Below are positions 46,648 through 55,862 of a stretch of DNA of 64,000 nt, one piece after another; positions within the stretch are counted from its first letter, which is position 1, and each line of letters starts with the position of its first letter. Where the stretch lies: contig JAGTRJ010000007.1 in assembly GCA_018261755.1 (NCBI GenBank), positions 1 through 64,000 of the forward strand. Direction: 5' to 3'. Source of the stretch: Burkholderiaceae bacterium. Lineage in GTDB: Bacteria; Pseudomonadota; Gammaproteobacteria; Burkholderiales; Burkholderiaceae_D. The notes beneath the pieces are model-generated. The model searched no databases. It was not told the origin of the DNA and saw only the letters and a program-made list of their open reading frames with translations. Made by a program: the position numbers and the translations under genes.

Positions 46648-47438
46648 CCGTCTTCCGGCAGATAGTTCTCGTCAGGCTGAACCAGAGCACCAGTCATCGA
46701 AACGGGCTTACTAGATTGGCCCTTGAGTCGGTACGCCACAAACCGATGCTGGGTGCCGGCATTAGGGTTTGGCACGCTGTCTGCACAAAGCTCGTTCGTA
46801 CGGAGGTCAAAGTTGTAGCCAACCACTAGCGTCTTAGCTTCGATGCGAGTGAGATTGCCGACCACTTGGTAGCGATCATCGCTTCCAAAATTCTCCGGCA
46901 GGATCAGGGTCATCAAGCCAGTCGAGCCCTCGGTCAGCGCAAACGGTGTCGGCGCAACGTACATCTTCCGGTCACGAATCATGATGTCGCCGTAGGTGCC
47001 GAAGCCCTTCACGCTCTTGTTCTTGTGAACATAGTTATGGTCAGCGTTCAGGAAGTCCCCGTGGCAGACCACAAGATCGACAACTGGATACTCCATGCCA
47101 TCAGGATCCTTTGGATAGCGACCAAAGACGTAAAAAATCTGACGGCCATTGTGATAGCCGGTAGGCACTTGGCTATTCGAGTCGTAGTCACGCTCCCGTC
47201 CAGGCCAAGCCAAGCCCTTGATTTCGTATCCTTCGGTGTACTCAACCAGAGAAAAATCAGGGTACGTATTTCGCCCAGCCCCCTCAAAGTGGGCGGCAAG
47301 AACTTCTAAGCGCTTCTCAAACCAGTTCTGAAAATGAAACTCTTTGTCCTTCTTGTGCTCCAGCTTGATGTTCTCGCCGGCTTCTTTTGCCTGAACGCAC
47401 TTTGCAAACACGTCAAACACGGTTGTCTTTTTGGTCAT
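46638..47438 (-). CDS. Restriction endonuclease, PD-(D/E)xK type
   Basis: A 266-residue protein with a nuclease core YPDFSLVEYTEGYEIKGLAW (residues about 58-77) in which P-D...E-I-K is the canonical restriction-enzyme triad. Length fits a type II endonuclease. ATG 47438 follows AAAGG with good spacing; the frame runs open upstream to 47621 but lacks a ribosome site there. It overlaps the methyltransferase gene downstream, and the endonuclease comes first in the operon, an unusual order that demands control of expression when the element enters a new host. Confidence 0.8.
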   Translation of the reverse strand: MTKKTTVFDVFAKCVQAKEAGENIKLEHKKDKEFHFQNWFEKRLEVLAAHFEGAGRNTYPDFSLVEYTEGYEIKGLAWPGRERDYDSNSQVPTGYHNGRQIFYVFGRYPKDPDGMEYPVVDLVVCHGDFLNADHNYVHKNKSVKGFGTYGDIMIRDRKMYVAPTPFALTEGSTGLMTLILPENFGSDDRYQVVGNLTRIEAKTLVVGYNFDLRTNELCADSVPNPNAGTQHRFVAYRLKGQSSKPVSMTGALVQPDENYLPEDGCE

Positions 47439-47949
47439 GATGGCCTTTGTTGAGTTCCTTGTAATATTGTCTGATGCAATGGCAATTGTCTTCTCATGTG
47501 GCAGGGGCAAAGGCCAATGAAAGTCTCCAAATATCGTGCCCCATGGGTCGGATGGATGACGCCCCCAAGTTCGACATGCGCCCATGCATATTTCACAATT
47601 GCAGAGTACTGCTTCGGTCATACCCTGATTGTTCCTATGGCTGTGCCTGGTCGGGAGTTTGCGCTAGATTGTATCCGTGACGGCAATACAACCCCGGCAT
47701 ATTTATAAAACAATGGTTTTCAAACTCCATAACGACAGGCTACCGAAGCGACTGGAATATTTGGATCACTCAAAAGTACCTTGAGCTCGCGCGCACCTGC
47801 TATGTTAGCAAAGCGAGTGCGCACTGTTACGCCCCATAGCAGCAGTAATGCCTACTCGTAATGACCTAAAAACTGCACAGGTTAAGCGGCCAAATCAAAA
47901 ACTTTGGCCTGAATCGCCAGTTTTAGCGCATCACATCAAAGGACAGGTT
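47439..47949. other. Gap between the TnsE-like gene and the restriction operon
   Basis: About 510 bases without a convincing gene. Short frames exist on both strands but have no ribosome sites or recognisable motifs. It should hold the promoter of the endonuclease-methyltransferase-ATPase operon and the 3' end of the TnsE-like transcription unit. AT-rich segments occur near 47700-47760. I see no strong terminator hairpin and no second methylase-regulator (C-protein) gene. Confidence 0.5.
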
Positions 47950-49800
47950 TTATATCTCGAGAAGAATCTCGCCCTTTATTCCTTCAATGATCTTTTCGCT
48001 CCAAATTTTAGGATCTGGCTCCTCTCTTTGCATTGCATTCTTGCCATCGTCTTTCTTGCGCGCACCTGGCGGATGATTAATTCTTGCCATCTTGATTTTG
48101 GCAAAAAATTTTTTCGCCCGAGCTGCATCGGAATCATTTTTCCATTCGTTTTCTGAGCTTGCCCACCTGTTCTGCATTGCGGTCAAATACAAAAGTTCTT
48201 TTATGGTGTCATTTTCGACTGACGCTTGTTCCCCCGAGTACAGCAAGATGGTGCATTGCCCTGATTCATTGGGTCTAAGCTCCATCTCTAGCAGATAAAA
48301 ATATTGGTCTTTTGTTTTTGACTGCACTTCAACGCAAACAACTTGGCGCGACCGTTTGATCCCGTCTTCCCCAAGGACTAAATGCCACGTTCTTCGTTTG
48401 CCGATCTTCAATGGAAAGAACGTAACCCATTCACCATTCTCAACCACACCTTCATCTAGTTCCCTAGTCGTTACATTCCATTCTCCGCTCAGCGCTGAGC
48501 GCAGATGCTTAAGCATGGCTATGAAATTACTCAGTTTTCGCTCAATTTTTCCTGGGCCGACCTGATGTTCGTTTATTCCTAAATTTCCTTGCGCATCTTC
48601 TGAGTTCGAGCCGCCATTCATTGTCAGCTTATTGACGTCAACGTCTACCACCCTTTGAAAGTGACGTCCATTACCTGACCCTTTGGCATGGTATGTAGTC
48701 TTTACTTGGTTGAAGCTTGGAAAAGGATTTGATATCTGGTTGACAATCAAGCGAGGCATCCGTTTGTTTGCCGGCACATCAGCTAATTCGGACTCGGTTT
48801 CATCATCAACCACACCCCTGTGCTTGGGAGGAATATCACTGCCTCCGCCGGTTCTGCCACCTTGTCCACGGAAATTTAATTCTTCGAATTCGTACGTAAC
48901 CTCGGAAAATCCGAATGGGCGCGAGCAGGACATAATTTCCATAGCAAGCACAGCCCATTCAGTTTTGGCGTCAGTAAGTGGCATGCGTTTGCCAAGCACA
49001 TACACTGTCGTAATTCCCTTAAAAGGAAAACTAACTTTAATGGATAACGGTTTCTGCTCGGAGTCCTTATTAGCCTTGTTGTTTGCGTGAGTAACTTCAA
49101 TATGTTGACGTATTTTTTTGAGCTCCACCCTGGCATCCTGTGATGCAACTAATCTGCTCAATACGGCAGCTTCTTTCCTGAATATTGGCCTCTTAAGGTG
49201 AATTATTGGAACGCCTTCCTCCATCCGGCTTTTCTTGGGATCATATAATTTATCAAGTGCCTTCCGAAGGGTTGCGGTCAGCATTCGTGTCGAAGTTCCA
49301 TAGTAAAACCGGAGCATTTCGGCCGCAGGTATAACGAGCCACTTCGTCCTTGAATTCCGCAATACCGGCACAATGACATAGTATGTTTTTGCCAAATGAT
49401 CACGGTTCTCGCCGAGAGAAAAATATTTTTCCGGCACTACGGTCGACACCGCATGCCCATTAAGAATTATTTCTTCATCCAACGTTACCAGCTTGGCTCG
49501 ACTCGCATCGATTTCATATCTATCGCTTAGCAAAATTGAGCGCAAAATACGCTCACCATCACGCCATATAGATCCAACCCTGAAATGATGTAGTGAAGCT
49601 GTATGAACGGGGAAGTGTAGGTGTTCCCCATTAGAGGCAAGCGAGTGGTACGGATCTAAGTGAGGCCCAACGCCGTTAAGGCCGGAGAAATGAATTACTG
49701 TTCGAGACCCCGGATGTTCGGAGTCTCTAAGATAGCCAACACCATCGACTCTCCAAATGCCGGCATGTTTTGCTAGTTTTTTGTATTTTCGCGTCGCCAT
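47950..49800 (-). CDS. tnsE: TnsE-like transposition protein
   Basis: A 616-residue protein placed at the right end of the element, reading inward. Its C-terminal third resembles Tn7 TnsE as I recall it: IGKRRTWHLVLGEDG (Tn7 has VGRSRLHLCKDG), a FYLLEMEL strand (FVLLEVD), ARINHPPG (VNHPKG) and a final W-x-E-K-I helix (WAERVV). The middle is a variable, acidic and Gly-rich linker (RGQGGRTGGGSDIPPK). In Tn7, TnsE directs insertion into replicating or conjugating DNA through the sliding clamp. Start ATG 49800. Tn7 TnsE is shorter (538 residues). Confidence 0.82.
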   Translation of the reverse strand: MATRKYKKLAKHAGIWRVDGVGYLRDSEHPGSRTVIHFSGLNGVGPHLDPYHSLASNGEHLHFPVHTASLHHFRVGSIWRDGERILRSILLSDRYEIDASRAKLVTLDEEIILNGHAVSTVVPEKYFSLGENRDHLAKTYYVIVPVLRNSRTKWLVIPAAEMLRFYYGTSTRMLTATLRKALDKLYDPKKSRMEEGVPIIHLKRPIFRKEAAVLSRLVASQDARVELKKIRQHIEVTHANNKANKDSEQKPLSIKVSFPFKGITTVYVLGKRMPLTDAKTEWAVLAMEIMSCSRPFGFSEVTYEFEELNFRGQGGRTGGGSDIPPKHRGVVDDETESELADVPANKRMPRLIVNQISNPFPSFNQVKTTYHAKGSGNGRHFQRVVDVDVNKLTMNGGSNSEDAQGNLGINEHQVGPGKIERKLSNFIAMLKHLRSALSGEWNVTTRELDEGVVENGEWVTFFPLKIGKRRTWHLVLGEDGIKRSRQVVCVEVQSKTKDQYFYLLEMELRPNESGQCTILLYSGEQASVENDTIKELLYLTAMQNRWASSENEWKNDSDAARAKKFFAKIKMARINHPPGARKKDDGKNAMQREEPDPKIWSEKIIEGIKGEILLEI

Positions 49801-49834
49801 CCGCAAAGCGCATTAAGCAAAATATGCTAGAAAT

Positions 49835-49878
49835 TTACATTTACCGATGGAACATTGCAAATAAATTTAGATATTACA
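49835..49878 (-). other. Transposon right end with likely TnsB-binding site
   Basis: Read from the right tip inward it starts TGTAATATCT. The block TTCCATCGGTAAATGTAA (complement of 49835-49852) matches the left-end block at 14 of 18 positions and lies 26 bases inside the tip, against 6 bases at the left end. A second, weaker copy may overlap the terminal 26 bases. TTCTAGC follows, again as at the left end. Asymmetric spacing of such sites is normal in Tn7-like elements. Confidence 0.78.
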
Positions 49879-49883
49879 CCGCC
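49879..49883. repeat. Target-site duplication CCGCC, right copy
   Basis: Identical to 22485-22489. It directly follows the ACA that ends the transposon (complement TGT). Together with the left copy it fixes the insertion point in the Gly-rich VALVGGGG codons of comM. Confidence 0.92.
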
Positions 49884-50744
49884 AACCAGCGCGACCGCGG
49901 AAGCAGTGTGATGAGGTGATCGATATGGCCTGACCTTCCAACGCGCGGGGTTGAAACTGCCGGCCAGCGATTGCACCGCCGCCGATTCCAGCGCTTCGCC
50001 ATCGGTCATCGGCGGCAGGATGCCGGCAAAGCGCGAGGCCAGCATCGTCTTGCCGCTACCGGGCGGGCCGACCATCAACACGCTGTGGCCGCCAGCCGCG
50101 GCCACTTCCAACGCGCGCTTTGCCTGCTGCTGGCCCCTGACCTCGGCCAAATCGGGGTACGATGGCCGGACCGCATCCTGCACCAGCTTCATCTGCGCCA
50201 GCCTCGAATCTTCTTCCGTAGCGGCGAAGTGGGCGCAAACTTCGAGCAGCGAACTGGCGGGCAGCACGGCGGCGCCCGTTACCAGTGCCGCTTCGTCGGC
50301 GCTGCCGCGCGGCAGGATGAACGCGCGCGTCTTGCCCTGGCGGGCGGCGCTTTGCTGCATCGCGTACGTCATCGCCAATGCACCGCGAATCGGCAGCAGC
50401 TTGCCGGAGAGCGACAGTTCGCCCGCGAACTCATATTCATCCAGCCGTTCAATCGGAATCTGGCCAGAAGCGGCCAGAATGCCGAGCGCGATCGGCAAAT
50501 CAAAGCGGCCCGATTCCTTCGGCAATTCGGCCGGCGCGAGGTTAACCGTAATCCGCCGCGCCGGGAATTCGAAGCGCGAATTCTGCAACGCGGCCCGCAC
50601 CCGATCGCGCGCTTCCTTCACTTCGGCTTCCGGCAGGCCGACGATGGTCAGCCCGGGCAAGCCATTGGCCAGATGCACTTCGACCGTGACTTCGGGAGCA
50701 TGCATGCCGGCCAGCGCGCGGCTTTTGAGGATGGCAAGGGTCAT
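49879..50744 (-). pseudogene. comM: comM (yifB), 5' part, split by the transposon
   Basis: N-terminal 288 residues of ComM: MTLAILKSRALAGMHAPEV, the Lon-protease-like fold with GLPGLTIVGLPEAEVKEARDR, then the AAA+ domain with Walker A MVGPPGSGKTMLASR near 215-230, followed by RPYRSPHHTASAVALVGG. Right at the second Gly pair the transposon begins and the frame continues a few codons into it (stop at 49827). ATG 50744. Loss of the C-terminal AAA+ half with Walker B should abolish helicase activity. In naturally competent bacteria comM mutants transform poorly. Confidence 0.97.
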
Positions 50745-50754
50745 CGGTATGCGG

Positions 50755-51201
50755 TCAATCCTTGCTCGCAAAGACGGTGCGGACAAATAGCCGGTCGCTG
50801 GTGTATTGCGGGCAGGCCCGGGCCGATTCCGGCCCCAGGCGCGGCAGGATGTCGCCACCACGCCGCAGGTAGGACACATAGGTGCCGAGCGTCTTGCCAT
50901 CGCTTTCGCGCACGATGGTGTAGGTCGTCTTGTCTATCGTCGGCGAGCTGGTTTTGATTTTTTCATTTTTGGCGAGAAACAGGTAATCGCCGCTTTCTTC
51001 ATTCCAGGATTTGAAAAATTTCGGGTCGCCGTGCGGGCTCAGTTGCTCTCTCGGCAGCAGCACCTTTTCATGCACCTTGATTCCGCCATCCTGCCGGCAC
51101 AGCGCGGCCACCTGTTCGTCAACATTCATCTGCTCGCAGCCGACGAGCATCAGTGCGGCGAGAGATAGCCCAAGACCTGACAGCATTTTTCGGCAGACCA
51201 C
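50755..51201 (-). CDS. Predicted lipoprotein, unknown function
   Basis: A 148-residue protein with a lipoprotein signal: LSLAALMLVGC gives a lipobox with the Cys near residue 21. GTG 51201 is preferred because AGGAG lies six bases upstream; ATG 51186 is an alternative. The mature part is soluble, mixed charge, with no known domain (VAALCRQDGGIKVHEKV near the start). It is 10 bases upstream of the comM start and co-directional, so it was in one transcription unit with comM. The role is unknown. Confidence 0.75.
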   Translation of the reverse strand: MVCRKMLSGLGLSLAALMLVGCEQMNVDEQVAALCRQDGGIKVHEKVLLPREQLSPHGDPKFFKSWNEESGDYLFLAKNEKIKTSSPTIDKTTYTIVRESDGKTLGTYVSYLRRGGDILPRLGPESARACPQYTSDRLFVRTVFASKD

Positions 51202-51441
51202 TTCAATCTCCTCTGGAAAACGGTACGCTTGCCACCACCACCATCGCCTCGACAAAATCCCCTGCAAGGTCACCATTGATGCACAGTATGCAATATACAA
51301 GAAGTACGCCGCCACGCGCCAATCTTGCCGCAACTATCGAGAAAGAAAAGCAGGCGTGCCCATTTGCCTGTAAACTTATTGCCCTGAATTAACGCACCAA
51401 CTTCATTCCAGCCGCATTCACTAATCTTATCCATTCCGCTC

Positions 51442-52461
51442 ATGCGCTCAGAACGTCAGCAACTGATTCGCGCACTATTTGACGAATACATCGAAATGTA
51501 TGCGTCGCGCGACGACCGTCTGACAACACGCTTCAGCCATAATTTCAGCGGCTATGCCGGCAGCAGCAATATCCTGGTCAAGGATCGGGACGAATGGATC
51601 AAGGTCACGCGGCAGGACTTTGCGCAAGTTCCCGGCAGGATTCGTATCGAAATGCTGGATCTGTCGATGCAGGATCTTAGCGACGATGTGGTCATCACCA
51701 CCGCCTTCTTCCATATCCACCTGCCGATTCCCGACATCTTCCTGTCACGGGACACGGCGCGACTGGTGCTGGTTTTCCGGCTTGAGGACAATGAGTGGAA
51801 AATCGTCCACAGCGGCATCTCGGTTCCCTACCGGCAGGCAACGCCAGGCGAGGTATACCCGCTTCAGAGCCTGCATGAACGGAACCGTGAGCTGGAAGAA
51901 CTGGTCGAGCAGCGCACCCAGGCGCTGAAAAACGCCAACCAGCAACTGGAGCGACTCAGCAATACCGATGGGCTGACCAACATCGCCAACCGGCGCTTCT
52001 TTGATCACCAGTTGCAGCAAGAGTGGAACCGTGCCAGACGCGCCGGGTTGCCGCTGTCACTGCTAATGCTCGACGTTGACCATTTCAAACACTATAACGA
52101 CCTGTACGGCCACTTGGCCGGCGATGCCTGCCTGCAAACGCTGGCAACGACACTGACCGCCACCATGCGGCGCGGTGGAGAACTGGTGGCGCGATACGGC
52201 GGCGAAGAATTCGTTGCGCTGTTACCGGGAGTGAATGAAGGTGAAGCGGAGGAAACGGCCAGGCGCATTCAACAGGCGGTATGGTCGCTGGCACTGCCGC
52301 ACACGCAAACTTCCCCCGGCATCATTACCGTCAGCATCGGCGTGGCCAGCATCGTGCCGTCACTCGACCACACACCGGAAGACTTGTTGCGGCAAGCAGA
52401 CTGGGGGCTGTATCGGGCCAAAAAATCGGGGCGCAACACGCTGCAGTCGTCGTCTGAATAA
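51442..52461 (+). CDS. Diguanylate cyclase with NTF2-like N-terminal domain
   Basis: A 339-residue cytoplasmic diguanylate cyclase. Residues 1-130 look like a SnoaL/NTF2-like domain (IRALFDEYIEMYASRDDRLT, then DNEWKIVHSGISVPY), a pocket fold that could sense a small molecule. A coiled coil (about 145-175) leads to the GGDEF domain with SNTDGLTNIANRRFFD and catalytic GGEEF (253-257). The product-inhibition site normally RxxD is R244-G-G-E247 here, so feedback inhibition may be altered. Its product would activate BcsE and BcsA PilZ, though the genes are not linked. Confidence 0.9.
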   Translation: MRSERQQLIRALFDEYIEMYASRDDRLTTRFSHNFSGYAGSSNILVKDRDEWIKVTRQDFAQVPGRIRIEMLDLSMQDLSDDVVITTAFFHIHLPIPDIFLSRDTARLVLVFRLEDNEWKIVHSGISVPYRQATPGEVYPLQSLHERNRELEELVEQRTQALKNANQQLERLSNTDGLTNIANRRFFDHQLQQEWNRARRAGLPLSLLMLDVDHFKHYNDLYGHLAGDACLQTLATTLTATMRRGGELVARYGGEEFVALLPGVNEGEAEETARRIQQAVWSLALPHTQTSPGIITVSIGVASIVPSLDHTPEDLLRQADWGLYRAKKSGRNTLQSSSE

Positions 52462-52599
52462 TGGCCGCTTTGCGCCATCTGGAACCGATATCGCCACTAC
52501 CCGCGCAATCATGCTGGCAGTGCCGCGCACCTCAAGCGATCAAACCAGCGGCACCAACCGCGCACAGCATGCCCCATTTTGGAATCTGCCCCAACCCTT

Positions 52600-52854
52600 T
52601 CAATGCCGCACTTGGGCCTGTCGCAGTTGCGTCTCCAGTTCCTCGATGCGCTTTTCCAGCCGGTCGAGCCGCGCACGGATGTTGGCCAGCTGCAATGCCT
52701 GCGCATCGAATTCCTCGCGCGTAACCAGATCGAGTTTGGCGAATCCCTGCGTCAGCAGCGCCTTGACGTTTTTCTCGATGTCCTTCGCCGGCGAGTCTTC
52801 CAGCACTTTGCCGAGCTTGGCCTGCAAGTCGTCGAAAAACTGTTTCGTTTCCAT
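52600..52854 (-). CDS. ubiK: Ubiquinone biosynthesis accessory factor UbiK
   Basis: An 84-residue protein of the BMFP/YqiC family, an accessory factor that binds UbiJ and helps ubiquinone synthesis. It has the N-terminal FFDDLQAKLGKVLEDSPAKD and a C-terminal coiled coil (RARLDRLEKRIEELETQLRQ). ATG 52854. Length is typical. It is divergent from the porin-glnK-amtB operon, and its location beside glnK is a common betaproteobacterial arrangement. Confidence 0.93.
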   Translation of the reverse strand: METKQFFDDLQAKLGKVLEDSPAKDIEKNVKALLTQGFAKLDLVTREEFDAQALQLANIRARLDRLEKRIEELETQLRQAQVRH

Positions 52855-52894
52855 GCGCCTCCTGTCCGCACCATCTTGATGCATTGCAATGCAG

Positions 52895-52911
52895 GCATTC
52901 AATTTGGTGCA
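52895..52911 (+). promoter_or_regulatory. Possible NtrC-binding site
   Basis: GCATTCAATTTGGTGCA, whose right half (TGGTGCA) matches the NtrC half-site; the left half is degenerate. It lies about 95 bases upstream of the sigma-54-type promoter, the usual range for NtrC enhancers. Support is from one half-site only. Confidence 0.4.
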
Positions 52912-53003
52912 TATTTTTTCAATTGTGCCGTCTCCATCATAGCCGCCGCCATGCCGGCTGGCAAAATTTTCTTCATTCTGGGGCGCATGCTCGTTTTCGA
53001 GGC

Positions 53004-53020
53004 TGGCACAAGTCATGCTT
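53004..53020 (+). promoter_or_regulatory. Sigma-54-type promoter for porin-glnK-amtB
   Basis: TGGCACAAGTCATGCTT: the -24 GG (53005-53006) and -12 GC (53017-53018) are spaced by exactly 10 bases and the -24 element TGGCAC is a perfect match. It lies about 70 bases upstream of the porin ATG at 53091. With glnK and amtB in the operon, induction under nitrogen limitation by RpoN and NtrC is expected. Confidence 0.75.
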
Positions 53021-53090
53021 TATTGAGTCTGAAACCAGCGCGGTTCCAAATATTCATCATTCAAACAAGCAAACGAGAGGAAATAACGAT

Positions 53091-54228
<1,138 letters not shown>

Positions 54229-54237
54229 GAGATTGAC

Positions 54238-55758
54238 ATGAAAAAGATTATCGCAAGCATGGCCGCAATCTTTGCGCTCGTGGCCGCTCTGGGATTCTCG
54301 CTGCCGGCACTGGCAGCCGATGCACCGACTACGCCTTCGGCATCGGCGACAGTATCCACGGCTTCCGCTTCCACCCCGGCTGCCGTCACGGCCGCGGCAC
54401 CAGCTGCTGCTGCCGAAGCGCCTGCACCAACACCGAACAAAGCTGACACCGCGTGGATCATGGTCTGCACCGTGCTGGTGATCCTGATGAGCCTGCCCGG
54501 CATCGCGCTGTTCTACGGTGGCCTGGTGCGCTCGAAGAACATGCTGTCGGTGCTGATGCAGTCGTTCTCGATCTTCGCCCTCATCATCGTGCTATGGTGC
54601 ATCTACGGCTATTCGCTCGCGTTCACCGAGGGCAACAGCTTCATCGGCGGTTTTGATCGCCTGTTCCTGAACGGCATCTTCGATTCGGCCAAGGCATCGT
54701 TCTCGACCGCCGCCACTTTCAGCAAGGGAGTGGTACTGCCAGAATACGTATATGTCGTGTTCCAGGGCGCATTCGCTGCCATTACCTGCTGCCTGATCAT
54801 CGGCTCGTTCGCCGAACGCATCAAGTTTTCCGCACTGATGGTGTTCATCATCCTGTGGTTCACGTTCTCGTACCTGCCGATGGCGCACATGGTCTGGTTC
54901 TGGACCGGTCCGGATGCGATCAAGGATGCGGCCACGCTGGCGACCGAAACCGAAAAAGCCGGCCTGCTGTTCCAGAAGGGCGCGCTTGACTTCGCTGGCG
55001 GCACCGTGGTTCACATCAACGCCGCCATCGCTGGCCTGATTGGTTCCTACTTCGTCGGCAAGCGCATCGGCCTGGGCAAGGATTCGATGGCGCCGCACTC
55101 GCTGACGATGACGATGATTGGCGCTGCGCTGCTGTGGGTGGGCTGGTTCGGTTTCAATGCCGGTTCCGCGCTGGAAGCAAACGACACCGCTGCGCTGGCT
55201 TTCGTCAACACGCTGTTGGCTACCGCCGCCGCCACCTGCTCGTGGGTCATCGGTGAGTGGTTCATCAAGAAACATCCGTCGATGCTCGGCGGCGCATCTG
55301 GCGCGGTGGCCGGCCTGGTAGCCGTCACCCCGGCCTGCGGCTTCATCGGCCCGATGGGCGCGCTGGTCATCGGCCTGCTGGCTGGCCTGGTCTGCCTGTG
55401 GGGCGTCACCGGCCTGAAGAAACTGCTGGGCGCAGACGATTCGCTCGACGTATTCGGCGTGCATGGCGTCGGCGGCATCATGGGCGCACTCTTGACCGGC
55501 GTGTTTGCGGCACCGTCGCTCGGCGGCCAAGGCATCTTCGACTACGTGATCAACAAAGCTTCGACCGATCCGTACTCGATTGCCAGCCAAGTGTGGGTAC
55601 AGTTCCAAGCCGTGATCATCTGCGCCATCTGGTCGGCCGTGGTATCGATCATCGCCTACAAGCTGATCGACATGGTCATCGGCCTGCGGGTGTCGGAAGA
55701 CGAGGAACGCGAAGGTCTGGACATCACCACCCACGGTGAATCCGCCTACAAGCTGTAA
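54238..55758 (+). CDS. amtB: Ammonium transporter AmtB
   Basis: A 506-residue ammonium channel. An N-terminal signal-like helix is followed by an Ala/Thr/Pro-rich periplasmic segment (about 27-70) longer than in enterobacteria, then 11 membrane helices of the Amt fold: NKADTAWIMVCTVLVILMSL, ALFYGGLVRSKNML, GGTVVHINAAIAGLIGS with the pore His, and the second pore His in VFGVHGVGGIMGALLTG. The C-terminal tail (VSEDEEREGLDITTHGESAY) is the GlnK-contact region. GGAG lies seven bases upstream of ATG 54238. A strong terminator follows. Confidence 0.97.
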   Translation: MKKIIASMAAIFALVAALGFSLPALAADAPTTPSASATVSTASASTPAAVTAAAPAAAAEAPAPTPNKADTAWIMVCTVLVILMSLPGIALFYGGLVRSKNMLSVLMQSFSIFALIIVLWCIYGYSLAFTEGNSFIGGFDRLFLNGIFDSAKASFSTAATFSKGVVLPEYVYVVFQGAFAAITCCLIIGSFAERIKFSALMVFIILWFTFSYLPMAHMVWFWTGPDAIKDAATLATETEKAGLLFQKGALDFAGGTVVHINAAIAGLIGSYFVGKRIGLGKDSMAPHSLTMTMIGAALLWVGWFGFNAGSALEANDTAALAFVNTLLATAAATCSWVIGEWFIKKHPSMLGGASGAVAGLVAVTPACGFIGPMGALVIGLLAGLVCLWGVTGLKKLLGADDSLDVFGVHGVGGIMGALLTGVFAAPSLGGQGIFDYVINKASTDPYSIASQVWVQFQAVIICAIWSAVVSIIAYKLIDMVIGLRVSEDEEREGLDITTHGESAYKL

Positions 55759-55805
55759 GGGTTCTCATGTTGTAATCCCCCATGCCTGCGCGAACAGGCC
55801 TTCTC

Positions 55806-55832
55806 AGCGCCCCCTCGGGGGCGCTTTTTTTG
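55806..55832 (+). terminator. Rho-independent terminator after amtB
   Basis: A nine-pair GC-rich stem, AGCGCCCCC with GGGGGCGCT, joined by TC and followed by seven T. It lies 48 bases past the amtB stop and ends the porin-glnK-amtB transcript. The convergent gene downstream ends at 55863. Confidence 0.95.
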
Positions 55833-55862
55833 CTGGCGGGGAAGGGTTCGGTGGGTGAAGGA

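Larger units (their letters stand above)
22490..49878. mobile_element. 27.4-kb Tn7-like transposon in comM carrying defence genes
   Basis: Boundaries are set by the split comM gene, a CCGCC duplication and inverted TGTAAT termini. The left arm encodes TnsA, TnsB, TnsC and TniQ; the right arm encodes a TnsE-like protein; between them lie 12 predicted cargo genes, nearly all defence or nuclease related. comM is the known insertion locus of the Tn6022/AbaR group of Tn7-like elements in Acinetobacter, and this element shares that site in a betaproteobacterium. The interior is more AT-rich than the flanks. All transposition genes are full length, so it may still be mobile. Confidence 0.95.

Noticed and set aside
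47439-47621. N-terminal extension of the restriction endonuclease with a C-x-C-x-x-C pattern
   Set aside because: No ribosome site upstream, atypical composition, and a good ribosome site exists for ATG 47438.
47848-48156. Plus-strand frame overlapping the TnsE-like 3' end
   Set aside because: It is mostly antisense to the TnsE-like gene and shows no motif or ribosome site.
22490-49878. Prophage or integrative conjugative element
   Set aside because: No integrase, capsid, relaxase or type IV secretion genes; the ends and tns genes define a transposon.
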